Shown: positions 40,460-48,309, numbered from the stretch's first letter. The stretch: DNA of 49,067 nucleotides from Candidatus Woesearchaeota archaeon (GCA_016214075.1 JACRPI010000030.1:1-49067); one strand, 5' to 3'. Numbers and translations: made by a program. Notes: generated from the letters alone by a model not told the origin.

Positions 40460-41572
40460 ATGAACCAAGAAGAAGTACTGCAAAATTTTGGGCTTACTGT
40501 GGCAGAAGTACAAGTGTATATTACTCTTCTGAAATTTGGAGAAATGACCGCAAGCGAACTCGCAAAAAAAACAGGCGCAAACAGAACATTCACCTATGAT
40601 AGGTTGAAGAAGCTTGGCGATACTGGACTTGTCAGTTCTTTCATCAAAGACAATAAAAAGTATTTCCTCCCTGCGCAGCCTTCTCAATTACTTTCTATTC
40701 TCAAAGAACGAGAAGAACAAATCAAAAATATTTTACCACAACTAGAACAACTCAAGCAAGAAAAAGAATCTGGACCAATTGTTGAGCTTTATTCAAGTAG
40801 CAAGGGAGTACAAACTGCGCTCAATCTTATGCTCAAACAGAAATATGCGATTTATCTTCATGGAACTTTAAAGAAATTTCAAGAATGCATGCCTACTTTT
40901 TTCACGATTTGGAACGCACGTCGTATGAAACAAAAAAGTTTCATGAAAATTCTTTCAAGTGAGGAAGTTGTGTTAGAATACGCAGAGGCAGATCTTCTTT
41001 CAGAAGAAGAAAAAACAGAAACAGCTACTTTTACCTTTGGTGACGCAACATTGCTCGTGATGTGGAGCGAATATCCTGTCGCAATTCTTATCAAAAGCAA
41101 AGAAATTGCTGACAATACCATTGCGTTCTTTAATACTATCTGGAACAGAGATGTTAAGATTTATTCAGGGATTAAAGGAATTCAACGCGCGTTTAATGAA
41201 TTGCTTTATGACACAAAAGAGTTTGTTGGATTTGGGTACAGCAAACAGCTTTCGGATGTCTATACTGTTGAATTCAGCAACAAATGGCATGAAGAAAGAG
41301 TGAGAAAAAAAATCACTACTCGAATTATTGGTTTTGATGAGAAGGCAACAAAAGTATATTTTGGACCACGAACAAAAGAGAAAAAACAATTCTTTGTCCA
41401 TTTTTTGCCAAGAGAGCTCCAAGGACCAGCATGTATTTCGCTTTCAGATACAATGATCGCAACTTTTGTGTATACAGAAAAAAGGTTTCATGTGATTCTC
41501 AATAAGAACAAAGAAACTGTAGCAGTCTACAAAAAATATTTTGAAGAACTTTGGAAGCAAGCGAAATTATAG
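40460..41572 (+). CDS. TrmB-family transcription regulator with duplicated effector domain (370 aa)
   Basis: The N-terminal winged helix (1-70) is of TrmB/HTH type (GLTVAEVQVYITLLKFGEMT, then KKTGANRTFTYDRLKKL). Two related effector halves follow: ELYSSSKGVQTALNLML (about 110) and KIYSGIKGIQRAFNELL (about 234), each beginning a phospholipase-D-like fold as in TrmBL proteins. The length of 370 suits two such domains. The ligand is unknown, often a sugar. It is divergent from the 38710 dehydrogenase across a palindromic operator, so it probably controls that gene and itself. Confidence 0.85.
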   Translation: MNQEEVLQNFGLTVAEVQVYITLLKFGEMTASELAKKTGANRTFTYDRLKKLGDTGLVSSFIKDNKKYFLPAQPSQLLSILKEREEQIKNILPQLEQLKQEKESGPIVELYSSSKGVQTALNLMLKQKYAIYLHGTLKKFQECMPTFFTIWNARRMKQKSFMKILSSEEVVLEYAEADLLSEEEKTETATFTFGDATLLVMWSEYPVAILIKSKEIADNTIAFFNTIWNRDVKIYSGIKGIQRAFNELLYDTKEFVGFGYSKQLSDVYTVEFSNKWHEERVRKKITTRIIGFDEKATKVYFGPRTKEKKQFFVHFLPRELQGPACISLSDTMIATFVYTEKRFHVILNKNKETVAVYKKYFEELWKQAKL

Positions 41573-41749
41573 TTGAGGTGCATACATGTTCGAAATATTG
41601 GCACCTCAACTATAGCAGACGCAATAAATTATTGTAACTTGTTTGCGTCTGCGGAATAGTGAACGCACTATCTTTATTACAATAATTTGGTGCGTTCACT
41701 ATATTCAGCAAAAGTGGTTTCAAATGTTCGAAAATTAACCACTTTTGCT
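41569..41749 (+). repeat. array of four perfect hairpins with related loops
   Basis: Arms are ATAGTTGAGGTGC/GCACCTCAACTAT (13 bp), GCAGACGCAA/TTGCGTCTGC (10), ATAGTGAACGCAC/GTGCGTTCACTAT (13) and AGCAAAAGTGGTT/AACCACTTTTGCT (13). Loops are 17-21 nt. Loops 1 and 4 share ATGTTCGAAA; loops 2 and 3 are complementary over 12 nt (AAATTATTGTAA and TTACAATAATTT). Short junctions of 1-4 bases (TATAG-like) separate units. The first arm overlaps the TrmB stop codon. Confidence 0.9.
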
Positions 41750-41751
41750 AT

Positions 41752-41900
41752 ATAATTTTTCTTTCGCCATATTCGTAAGGTTTTCGGAAAAACTTCTTTT
41801 TGGCGAAAATCTTTCGGATGATTCGAAAAAATACTTCCTTTTCTTAGAAAATTTTCGGAAAAGTCGTCGAAGAATTATTTAATATGTTCATTCTAAAAAA
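41752..41900 (+). promoter_or_regulatory. ~150-bp TTTCGGAAAA-rich upstream block, copy 2
   Basis: It aligns with 11324-11480 (minus strand), keeping CTTTCGCCATAT, TTTTCGGAAAA, GAAAATCTTTCG, TCGTCGA, an AT-rich TATA-like stretch (ATTTAATATG) and AAAAAGACA in the same order and spacing. Copy 1 ends at a tRNA gene, so this copy probably controls the structured region that starts at 41901. Confidence 0.6.
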
Positions 41901-42045
41901 AGACAGAAATATTGCCGAGATCGCATAATTTGGTAACGGCGAACAAATGCGTTTCTGTCTTATTGACGGAAAACACTGATTCTTTGGTTCAATTATGCAC
42001 TTTCGCTGACGCATTCAGGTGTTTTACGACTAGAATGCGCTATTT
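41901..42045 (+). ncRNA. candidate non-coding RNA with two pseudoknot-like modules
   Basis: AGACAGAAA (41901) pairs with TTTCTGTCT (41952) and encloses the crossing pairs GCCG/CGGC and CGCAT/ATGCG. Next, AAAACAC/GTGTTTT and CGCATTC/GAATGCG cross in the same way (41970-42039). The TATA-like stretch at about 41875-41888 is 15-25 bases upstream. No coding frame is convincing. I do not recognise the RNA family. The 3' end is not defined. Confidence 0.45.
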
Positions 42046-42118
42046 TATTTATATATGGCGAAACTGCTATTTAAGATCTTCCCTTCTTTTGCGACAAAAT
42101 GCGTTTTTTAGAAAAAAT

Positions 42119-42313
42119 TTACTCTTTAGAAAATATGCTTGTTTTTCTTGTCCTCTGCAGTTCTTTTTGAATAGCCATGCGAATAAATTGAGAGACAGAC
42201 ATATAGCTGTTTGTGACACTCTTTATTTCATTCCATAAGTTGTCAGAAATAGCTATGCTTCGCTGTCTGTTTCTTCTTTTGCTGTTTGGCTGTATCTCAT
42301 CCATCTTCTTCAC
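42119..42313 (-). CDS. ribbon-helix-helix-like small protein (64 aa)
   Basis: The segment RSIAISDNLWNEIKSVTNSYMSVSQFIRMAIQKELQ has the strand-helix-helix pattern of RHH/CopG regulators. A basic N-terminus (KRRNRQR) precedes it. It overlaps the start of the gene before it by 17 bases and is the last member of a three-gene operon. It probably binds DNA as a dimer. Confidence 0.6.
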   Translation of the reverse strand: MKKMDEIQPNSKRRNRQRSIAISDNLWNEIKSVTNSYMSVSQFIRMAIQKELQRTRKTSIFSKE

Positions 42314-42497
42314 ATATTTTTTTGTAGATTTTGTCTATCTTTTCTATAGTCCCATATTGCATAAATAGAACAAAGCGGACATAGTCGCTCAATCTCTTAA
42401 ATCCTGCAGCACTCGCTTTCGCTCTCAATATCTGTTTCTGTTCAGCAGTAAAAAGAAAAAGAATGGGAATGAATTTTTGCTTTGACAATGTGAACAC
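42297..42497 (-). CDS. RHH/mobilisation-like small protein (66 aa)
   Basis: The segment IPILFLFTAEQKQILRAKASAAGFKRLSDYVRFVLF follows the pattern of RHH proteins such as plasmid MobC-type (bA-[helix]-[KR]-A-x-x-x-G-x-x-x-x-x-[YF]-[VI]-R). The start codon directly follows the stop of 42498-42752, and the 3' end overlaps 42119-42313. Confidence 0.55.
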   Translation of the reverse strand: MFTLSKQKFIPILFLFTAEQKQILRAKASAAGFKRLSDYVRFVLFMQYGTIEKIDKIYKKICEEDG

Positions 42498-42752
42498 CTA
42501 TTCCAAATATTTTGAAAGTATTCCTGTCATAAAAGTCTCTTCAATTCCAAGATGCAATTCTAAAGCTTCTATTTTCTCTTTGTACGCTCCAGTATCGTAT
42601 TGCTTTGCTTCTTCCAAGAGATGTTTTGCAAGATCAAGCTCTTGTCTTTCAATATATTGTCCAGCAATACGAACTAATGTGCTCACATATCTTTTTTCCC
42701 ATTCTATTGCTTCAACAATGTTGTCTATCCTGTATGCAAGTGCTCCGTCCAT
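42498..42752 (-). CDS. helical hypothetical protein heading an RHH operon (84 aa)
   Basis: It is almost wholly helical and charged (MDGALAYRIDNIVEAIEWEK, then a TPR-like LAKHLLEEAKQYD). No known family. It has a strong GGAGG ribosome-binding site before the ATG. It is the first gene of a tight operon with two RHH-like proteins, downstream of the palindrome at 42809-42826. Confidence 0.55.
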   Translation of the reverse strand: MDGALAYRIDNIVEAIEWEKRYVSTLVRIAGQYIERQELDLAKHLLEEAKQYDTGAYKEKIEALELHLGIEETFMTGILSKYLE

Positions 42753-42808
42753 AGTATCGCCTCCAAAATTGATTAAGAAATAGTAGCTTTGAGATCGTAA
42801 ATATGTTT

Positions 42809-42826
42809 GGTAAAAATATTTTTACC
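42809..42826. promoter_or_regulatory. 18-bp palindromic operator of the RHH operon
   Basis: GGTAAAAATATTTTTACC is a perfect palindrome 57 bases before the ATG at 42752. A similar half-site, GGTAAAAAATATTTGAC, lies at 42923-42939 past the 3' end of the aldolase gene. It is a likely binding site for one of the RHH proteins. Confidence 0.65.
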
Positions 42827-42943
42827 AGATTTGACATTTTCTGAGAAAAATGAGGAAAATAACGAAAAATTATTCAAAAAAGAAAAAAGAAGAGGTCAGT
42901 TTTAGACAATTTATATAGGTCTGGTAAAAAATATTTGACTTTT

Positions 42944-43726
42944 TTATGACAATTTATAATCTACCACAACTCTCTCAACAGTCAAACCCTCATGCACAAT
43001 CCCCTTCACCGCATTAACAAACGCAGTGGTGTTCTCATGATGGAAAGCATTTCTTCCAATCGCTACCCCTTTTCCACCAACAGCGATACAATCATACACA
43101 TTCTGCAATATTGTTCTTGTATCCACTTTCGCGCCACCTGCCATAATCACAGGAATTGGTGTTGAACGCACCACTTCAGCAAACGCATCTTTGCCACCGA
43201 CATATTTTGTTTTGACAATATCAGCGCCAGCTTCTGCTGCTAAACGAACAGCATAACACGTTGCATCAACTAACCCATCTTCACGCATTTGTTCGCCACG
43301 TGGATATGCAATTGCCATCACAGGCAATTCAGCAATGTACGCTTGCGCAGCAACACGCGCAAGAATCTCCAGTTGTTCATGAATGTGCAACGAACCAACG
43401 TTCAAATGCACTGCAACTCCTGCGACACCAAGTGCAACAGCTTGCTCAACAGAATAAATTTGTATTTTCTCTTGCGGATTACTGCTATACTTTGTACTTG
43501 CAGTAAGATTCAAGACATATGCGGTTTCTCCAATATTTTCTCTACATTGTTTCCATGGACCAAGAAAGCCAAGCATTGCGTCTGGTTGTGCAGCAACAAT
43601 TTCCTTGATTTTTGCTCGCATATCTTTTAAGCCGCCAACTGGACCATCTAACAATCCATCGTCCATTGGAATGGTGACTATTTTGCCTTTAGGCATAAGC
43701 TTTGCAATTTGTTCTTGGAGTGTCAT
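42944..43726 (-). CDS. class I aldolase of the DeoC/FbaB (archaeal FBP aldolase) family
   Basis: This is a TIM-barrel Schiff-base aldolase. The lysine pair in ADIVKTKYVGG (K172, K174) holds the Schiff-base residue, with D in IPMDDGLLDGP, and PVIMAGGAK and GKGVAIGRNAF form the phosphate-binding end. The length of 260 matches archaeal fructose-bisphosphate aldolases and ADTH synthases; the two cannot be told apart by eye, but no other shikimate-route gene is near, so FBP aldolase is favoured. It follows the VOC gene by five bases. Confidence 0.9.
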   Translation of the reverse strand: MTLQEQIAKLMPKGKIVTIPMDDGLLDGPVGGLKDMRAKIKEIVAAQPDAMLGFLGPWKQCRENIGETAYVLNLTASTKYSSNPQEKIQIYSVEQAVALGVAGVAVHLNVGSLHIHEQLEILARVAAQAYIAELPVMAIAYPRGEQMREDGLVDATCYAVRLAAEAGADIVKTKYVGGKDAFAEVVRSTPIPVIMAGGAKVDTRTILQNVYDCIAVGGKGVAIGRNAFHHENTTAFVNAVKGIVHEGLTVERVVVDYKLS

Positions 43727-43731
43727 TGCAA

Positions 43732-44139
43732 TTACCTGTACGGTTGTTTTACTTCAACAGGGATTCCATCTGGGTCTTTTACTGTAAAATAACGAACTGT
43801 TTTTCCACGAACAATATCACTCAGTTCTCCACCCTTTATTCGTAAATCTTCCTGTGCCTCTTCAAGATTAGGAACAAGGAGTGCAAAATGTTTTACTCCA
43901 ATAACACCCAAATTTTCATGGAAATCTTGTGCATAGTCTGGTAATACACGAGCTTCATACGGTTGAAATAATTCTAATCCTTGCTCTCCAAGCCGAAGCA
44001 TTGCGCCTTTTTTTCGTAAATCTGGTCTGTCAAACCGAACCTCTTCTCTAAATCCAAACATTGCTCTATACCATTCTACTGATCTATCGAGATCACTCAC
44101 AGTGATAGCCACGTGATCCATCTGATATGCTGTTGTCAT
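43732..44139 (-). CDS. VOC (glyoxalase/dioxygenase) superfamily protein
   Basis: Two beta-alpha-beta-beta-beta modules are visible. The likely metal ligands are H9 (DHVAITVSD), E in LELFQP, H in VKHFALLV and E in IPVEVKQPY, the usual H/E/H/E set of glyoxalase I or methylmalonyl-CoA epimerase-like proteins. The length of 135 is standard. The start overlaps the 3' end of the NACHT-like gene by 47 bases; Met7 (MDHVAITV) is an alternative start. The aldolase follows, suggesting one operon. Substrate unknown. Confidence 0.85.
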   Translation of the reverse strand: MTTAYQMDHVAITVSDLDRSVEWYRAMFGFREEVRFDRPDLRKKGAMLRLGEQGLELFQPYEARVLPDYAQDFHENLGVIGVKHFALLVPNLEEAQEDLRIKGGELSDIVRGKTVRYFTVKDPDGIPVEVKQPYR

Positions 44140-46252
44140 TTTCTTTTACCTCCATCAATATCGTTTCTGCTCCTACCAAATTGTGAAGGAGCTTTGTTCC
44201 CTGTTCTTCTGTTAAACGAGGAATAATATAACTTGCATGATAGCGAATAATTGGTTTCTTATCCTGCAATGCAATTTCAATATATGGAAACGCTTGTTTC
44301 GTATCAATGTGCGCAAGTTCTATCAGCGCATGCCCTTTCATGAAATCTTGTTGTGCATGTTCAATGAGCGTAAGTAGTTTCTGCTGCTGTTTTTGTTGTA
44401 TGCGCTTTACTTGTTCTTGATTTATGCTCTGTAATCGCTCTAGTGTTCGTGCAGTTTGACAAACAAGAATAGGATCGTCATTGGTAAGAAATTTTTTGAG
44501 TTCTAAAACCATTGAAATATCATTTTGCAATCCTACAATTTCAATAATGCTATATTGCAAATGCTTATTTGATGTTGCAATTAGTGCGCTTCGTAGTGTT
44601 TGCATTCTCTTATCATCTAATGCAATTGTGGTGTGATAAAGAATGTTCACTAATCGCGGAGTAATATCTTCTTCACATTGTCCAAAAAAGTCGAGAAGTG
44701 TTTGAATTACGTATGGATCATTCCATTCATAGAAAATTTCTCGTAATGAATACCAATGCGGATAAAAAAGTGCATCAGTATAATTATAGATGTTTAAGAG
44801 TGCATGAAGGATGCCTTGATAATCATTCCACTCGGGTGTCTTTACTTCTTTCAAACATTTTGTTGCAAGAAATAAATATTCATGGTTCACTGTTCGCACA
44901 TATTCTGTAAAAATAGCGTAGATAAGTTCTTTTGGATTATCAACTAATCCTGCATAAAAAGGAAGAACAGATTTTCTTTTGAAAAGCATTGTTGTATCAA
45001 ACGGATGTATGCTCATATAGAGAGCAATAAAGTAATCTCTTATGCGTTGATGAGAAAATGTGTATGCTCCATTTTCCAGTTCTTGGAGAATTTCAATTTT
45101 CAACAATGCGACAATAAGTTCTTGTTCATACTTCTTTTCCCACTGTTCTTCTTTTGCGATTGCGCTCACTTGCTCCAAAAGAGAGCTATGTGAGAAAGTC
45201 ATTTCTGTTTTGAAAGCGATTTGTGCCAATACTTTTTTTAGATCTGCGCTATAATAGTTCTTGTTCTTCTTTTCGTGCAATACAAGAGATTCTGTGATAA
45301 ACGCATCATATACATCTACCTTCTTTGCATTCTCTGGAAATTTTTTTTTGATATGAAGAGCCATCATAATATGCAATGGCGTTTTACAAAGCTCTTTAAT
45401 AGCATGTGGAAGTGAACTCCACGCTTCTTCTTTATTTTTGCTTTGAAGAAATGTTTGCACTTGTTTTTGATTCATTGGCGCAAGAGCAAACGTTGGTAAT
45501 GGCAACATCTCTTTTGGATCGTGCGACGTTCGTGTGGTAATAACCATCTTATTTTTTGGATAGTGTTTTGTGAATGCATACAGTTCAGAAAGCGTCTTTT
45601 CATATTCTGGATTTTCATCTAAGCCATCAAAGAGCAATAAAAATGAGCCTTGTTCAAAATGGTATTCTATAGTTTCTTTGGAAACCGGAGTACGAAGACA
45701 TTGTTTTATGAAAACGAAGAAATCATCTTTGTGATAGTGTTGCAGAGGTAGGAAAAGAGGAATGCGTTCTTTTTCTTGTGCTGCCAGAAGTTTGAGAAGT
45801 GTTGTTTTTCCACTTCCTGAATCTCCTATCAAAAGAAAGATTGGAAATTGCTTTAGGATGTCATATGGATTTTTTGTTCCTTCAACGTATTGCCTATACT
45901 GAAATTCTGAAAGATACGTAGGAATAATGTCCAACAAAACATAATCTTTTGTCTCTAAAATTGGTCGTTCTTTGGAGAGCGATTGAAGAACCAATGGTTT
46001 TTGCTGTGCAATTCTCTGCTCAATCATCACTGTATTGAGTGCATATTCTTTATTCGCTTCTAAAAGAAAACGATCATTTACTAACTCTCTGATTGCTTTG
46101 TAAACGCCATGATATGTAATGGATATACCTTGCTGTTTGATACAATAAAATATCTTTTTCGCGCTACTTTGAGGATACTGGTTTATGGCATTAATGACTG
46201 CGTCTTTAAGAACAAGCTTTCCATTTTCTGGGCTAAAAATACGAATGAACAT
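44093..46252 (-). CDS. NACHT-like STAND NTPase with N-terminal winged helix and HEAT-like repeats (719 aa)
   Basis: The N-terminal ~90 residues are a winged helix (AVINAINQYPQSSAKKIFYC, then GVYKAIRELVND). The NTPase follows: Walker A GDSGSGKTTLLKL (about 142-154), Walker B LLLFDGLDENPEY (about 206-218) and sensor ITTRTSHDP. A helical region and HEAT-like repeats finish (ALQDKKPIIRYHASYIIPRL). The domain order matches STAND signalling NTPases, some of which are antiviral sensors; the partner effector is not fused. The 3' end overlaps the VOC gene. Confidence 0.85.
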   Translation of the reverse strand: MFIRIFSPENGKLVLKDAVINAINQYPQSSAKKIFYCIKQQGISITYHGVYKAIRELVNDRFLLEANKEYALNTVMIEQRIAQQKPLVLQSLSKERPILETKDYVLLDIIPTYLSEFQYRQYVEGTKNPYDILKQFPIFLLIGDSGSGKTTLLKLLAAQEKERIPLFLPLQHYHKDDFFVFIKQCLRTPVSKETIEYHFEQGSFLLLFDGLDENPEYEKTLSELYAFTKHYPKNKMVITTRTSHDPKEMLPLPTFALAPMNQKQVQTFLQSKNKEEAWSSLPHAIKELCKTPLHIMMALHIKKKFPENAKKVDVYDAFITESLVLHEKKNKNYYSADLKKVLAQIAFKTEMTFSHSSLLEQVSAIAKEEQWEKKYEQELIVALLKIEILQELENGAYTFSHQRIRDYFIALYMSIHPFDTTMLFKRKSVLPFYAGLVDNPKELIYAIFTEYVRTVNHEYLFLATKCLKEVKTPEWNDYQGILHALLNIYNYTDALFYPHWYSLREIFYEWNDPYVIQTLLDFFGQCEEDITPRLVNILYHTTIALDDKRMQTLRSALIATSNKHLQYSIIEIVGLQNDISMVLELKKFLTNDDPILVCQTARTLERLQSINQEQVKRIQQKQQQKLLTLIEHAQQDFMKGHALIELAHIDTKQAFPYIEIALQDKKPIIRYHASYIIPRLTEEQGTKLLHNLVGAETILMEVKENDNSISDGSRGYHCE

Positions 46253-46333
46253 CTGTGATGCCAGTCCACCACCCCTCTCAAATAGAAGACTAATGAAATA
46301 CGCAATTTAAGGCTTCCTATAAAGATTATATAC

Positions 46334-46789
46334 CTATTTAGAATGAGTATCAAAGATGAGGAGAATCGCACGAGCATCACTTTGGTTGATTATTGCATAT
46401 TCTTCAGAAGGCGTTAAAACATATGGTTTATCGCCTTGTCTCATAACCGTAGAATATCGCTTATTATCTCTCGAATCTTTCCAACACAAGACTGCTTTTC
46501 CTTCATAAAGAAAGATTGGTGAAGTTGCATCAGGCGCTTGCGCATCTTCAATCCCTTCGTTTGGCTCTAATTTGAGCCAATATGCAGAGCATGAACCATG
46601 ACTTACTTCTGCTGTTAATCCTGTTGGTTGATAGTGACCGCCTCTGGAATATGCTTGCCAAAGTGAATCATCCCAATGTTGAATACGGCGGATTAGATCA
46701 AATTGAGAGCTGTCAATGTGCGTTGCTTCTTGTGTCCATAGTCGAAATTTATCTGTGAGTGTCATCATCAATAAGAAAGAATAGTTCAT
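46334..46789 (-). CDS. hypothetical protein, cupin-like (151 aa)
   Basis: The C-terminal half is strand-rich (SPIFLYEGKAVLCWKD, YSTVMRQGDKPYVLTPSEEYAIINQ, ILLIFDTH) and resembles a cupin barrel, but His metal ligands are not clear. The N-terminal part is helical. Starts at Met9 or Met10 (MMTLTDKFRLW) are possible. The family is not recognised. It lies upstream of the NACHT gene on the same strand. Confidence 0.5.
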   Translation of the reverse strand: MNYSFLLMMTLTDKFRLWTQEATHIDSSQFDLIRRIQHWDDSLWQAYSRGGHYQPTGLTAEVSHGSCSAYWLKLEPNEGIEDAQAPDATSPIFLYEGKAVLCWKDSRDNKRYSTVMRQGDKPYVLTPSEEYAIINQSDARAILLIFDTHSK

Positions 46790-46845
46790 GGTTATTTAAA
46801 GATAGTTGAGAAGAGGTGAGTTGGGGAAGACGATTGTTGTTTGGT

Positions 46846-47181
46846 TCATAGTAATGTCATTTGCTTACTTTGATCTATTCCTTTATCCAATACTTTCAAT
46901 TGCATGCAAATAATCATGCGCAATCGTTTTCTGATGCCAACAACAGAAACACTTCGTCCTATAGAAAGTCTTTCTGCTAAATGAAAAATCTCTTTATGCG
47001 CTTTGAGAGCAATGAATCGTATTTCATAATCTTCTTTCTTGACAGTTAATCGTATATTACCATTTTTCGTGACGCCTTTAGCACTAATTGTTCCTTTGAG
47101 TCTGATTCTGCTTTTGTACTCCTTGATCTTTCGTTCTTCATCGGCTAATTTTGTGACAAGGTTAATAAGTGTCCTATCCAT
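46846..47181 (-). CDS. OB-fold-like hypothetical protein (111 aa)
   Basis: A short N-terminal helix precedes a strand-rich section (IRLKGTISAKGVTKNGNIRLTVKK, YEIRFIALKA, SVSVVGIRKRLRMIICMQLKVLD) with an OB-like pattern. A single-strand nucleic-acid or tRNA-binding role is possible. The promoter region has AT-rich sequence upstream. No known family with confidence. Confidence 0.5.
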   Translation of the reverse strand: MDRTLINLVTKLADEERKIKEYKSRIRLKGTISAKGVTKNGNIRLTVKKEDYEIRFIALKAHKEIFHLAERLSIGRSVSVVGIRKRLRMIICMQLKVLDKGIDQSKQMTLL

Positions 47182-47282
47182 ATAATCATAATGAAAGTAT
47201 TTGCGTATATAAAACTGATTTTATTCTTATCTGAATTTTCTGAAAAGATGATTTAATATATCTCCATCCACTATAAAATCAG

Positions 47283-47603
47283 ATGCTATACACAAAGATA
47301 GAATCAAATTATGTTAAAGAGAAAGTTAGGAAGACATCATGGAAAAATAGAGACTATATTGATAACCTTATGCGTATAGAATACTTGGTAATGGAAGGTA
47401 CTTTAGGTTGGTCTACAGGATATATTCGTCAACATCTTGAAGAAACATATCCTGCCGAATGGAAAGCAATTTGGTTGGAATTGAATCCAAGACTCTATAT
47501 GGCTATCCTCAAGCGGAGAGAAGAAAAAGAAACAAGAAAGCCAACACCAAAAGAAGATACAGAGGAATATAGGGAATGGAAGAGTATTGGTGGGAAAGGA
47601 TAA
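47283..47603 (+). CDS. charged hypothetical protein (106 aa)
   Basis: It is helical with a Trp-rich core (LGWSTGYIRQHLEETYPAEWKAIWLE) and a polar Lys/Glu tail. No known family. It sits before the CARF-HTH gene in the right-hand accessory island. Confidence 0.45.
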   Translation: MLYTKIESNYVKEKVRKTSWKNRDYIDNLMRIEYLVMEGTLGWSTGYIRQHLEETYPAEWKAIWLELNPRLYMAILKRREEKETRKPTPKEDTEEYREWKSIGGKG

Positions 47604-47632
47604 ATTGCACTGGGGTTAAACCATAATTTTGT

Positions 47633-47690
47633 GAGAATATTCTCGTCTTAATGAGACGAGTCTCATAAAAGCATAATCTTTATAAGGAAC
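47633..47690 (+). promoter_or_regulatory. nested palindromes and TATA box upstream of the CARF-HTH gene
   Basis: Three overlapping palindromes are GAGAATATTCTC (47633-47644), CTCGTCT-taatg-AGACGAG (47642-47660) and TGAGAC-ga-GTCTCA (47652-47665). The TATA box (ATCTTTATAAGG) follows about 20-30 bases before the ATG at 47709. This is a probable autoregulated operator of the HTH protein. Confidence 0.7.
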
Positions 47691-47708
47691 AACGTGTTTC
47701 TTTCCACT

Positions 47709-48308
47709 ATGGCAAATGTTTTGATTGCAACATTGTACGGACACGAACCAGTTATTGTAACAGCAACAAAAGTAAGTGCTGATAGGTTAATATTGCTCCC
47801 AAGTGATTCTTCTGATGATACACAACGAGAAGCGTTAAACATCATTCAAAAGAGTCTAGGTTCAGTTATGAATGTTAAAGTGCTGCAAACGAAAACCTAT
47901 GACGTTGTCTCTGTTGCATCTGAAATTGTCAAGATTATTGATATGATAAATGAACGTGATAATATCTTTGTCGATGTGACTTCTGGAAGAAAAACACGAG
48001 CATTTGGTGTTCTTTTTGGATGCTATGCTCGAGCGTCCAGAGTTAAGAAAATCCTTTATGTTCGTAAAGAAGATAATAAGATAGTACAGCTTCCAAAAGT
48101 TTCTTACAATCTTCCAGACAAACAGAGAAGGGTTGTTGCATACTTGTCATATAATCCAAAACCAAATATTGTAGATTTGCTTAAGCGAATGAAGATTTCT
48201 CGAGCAATGCTTTATCGTTACATTTCAGATTTAAAAGATATGGAAATTATTGAAGAGAATAAAGGAGAATATCAATTAACAGACTATGGAAAAATAGTGG
48301 TGTTGTAA
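47709..48308 (+). CDS. CARF-domain winged-helix regulator (Csa3-like)
   Basis: The N-terminal ~130 residues are a CARF fold (MANVLIATLYGHEP, then FVDVTSGRKTRAFG with T91-S-G-R-K, the usual ligand-binding loop). A winged helix follows (about 133-199, RRVVAYLSYNP, KISRAMLYRYISDL). Csa3 proteins sense cyclic oligoadenylate and regulate CRISPR or defence genes. Here there is no CRISPR array or cas operon. The start at 47709 gives the family MANVLI opening; an in-frame ATG at 47694 is upstream of it. The phosphatase gene begins one base after the stop. Confidence 0.85.
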   Translation: MANVLIATLYGHEPVIVTATKVSADRLILLPSDSSDDTQREALNIIQKSLGSVMNVKVLQTKTYDVVSVASEIVKIIDMINERDNIFVDVTSGRKTRAFGVLFGCYARASRVKKILYVRKEDNKIVQLPKVSYNLPDKQRRVVAYLSYNPKPNIVDLLKRMKISRAMLYRYISDLKDMEIIEENKGEYQLTDYGKIVVL

Positions 48309-48309
48309 C

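Noticed and set aside
41569-41749. Integron attC or loxP-like sites
   Set aside because: 13-bp arms recall loxP, but spacers are 17-21 nt and arms differ between units; attC core motifs (GTTRRRY/RYYYAAC) do not fit and no integrase is present.
41901-41925. RNase P RNA-like ACAGAAA string
   Set aside because: None of the other conserved RNase P regions (GAGGAAAGUC and the downstream partner) is nearby, and the region is too short.
41569-42045. Possible CRISPR array
   Set aside because: The repeated parts are not constant direct repeats with equal spacers; arms are unique to each hairpin and the loops are the related parts.
47694-48308. cas operon next to the CARF regulator
   Set aside because: No Cas1, Cas2, Cas3, Cas10 or repeat array is seen in the window; only a CARF-HTH protein and a Cas4-like nuclease fragment.
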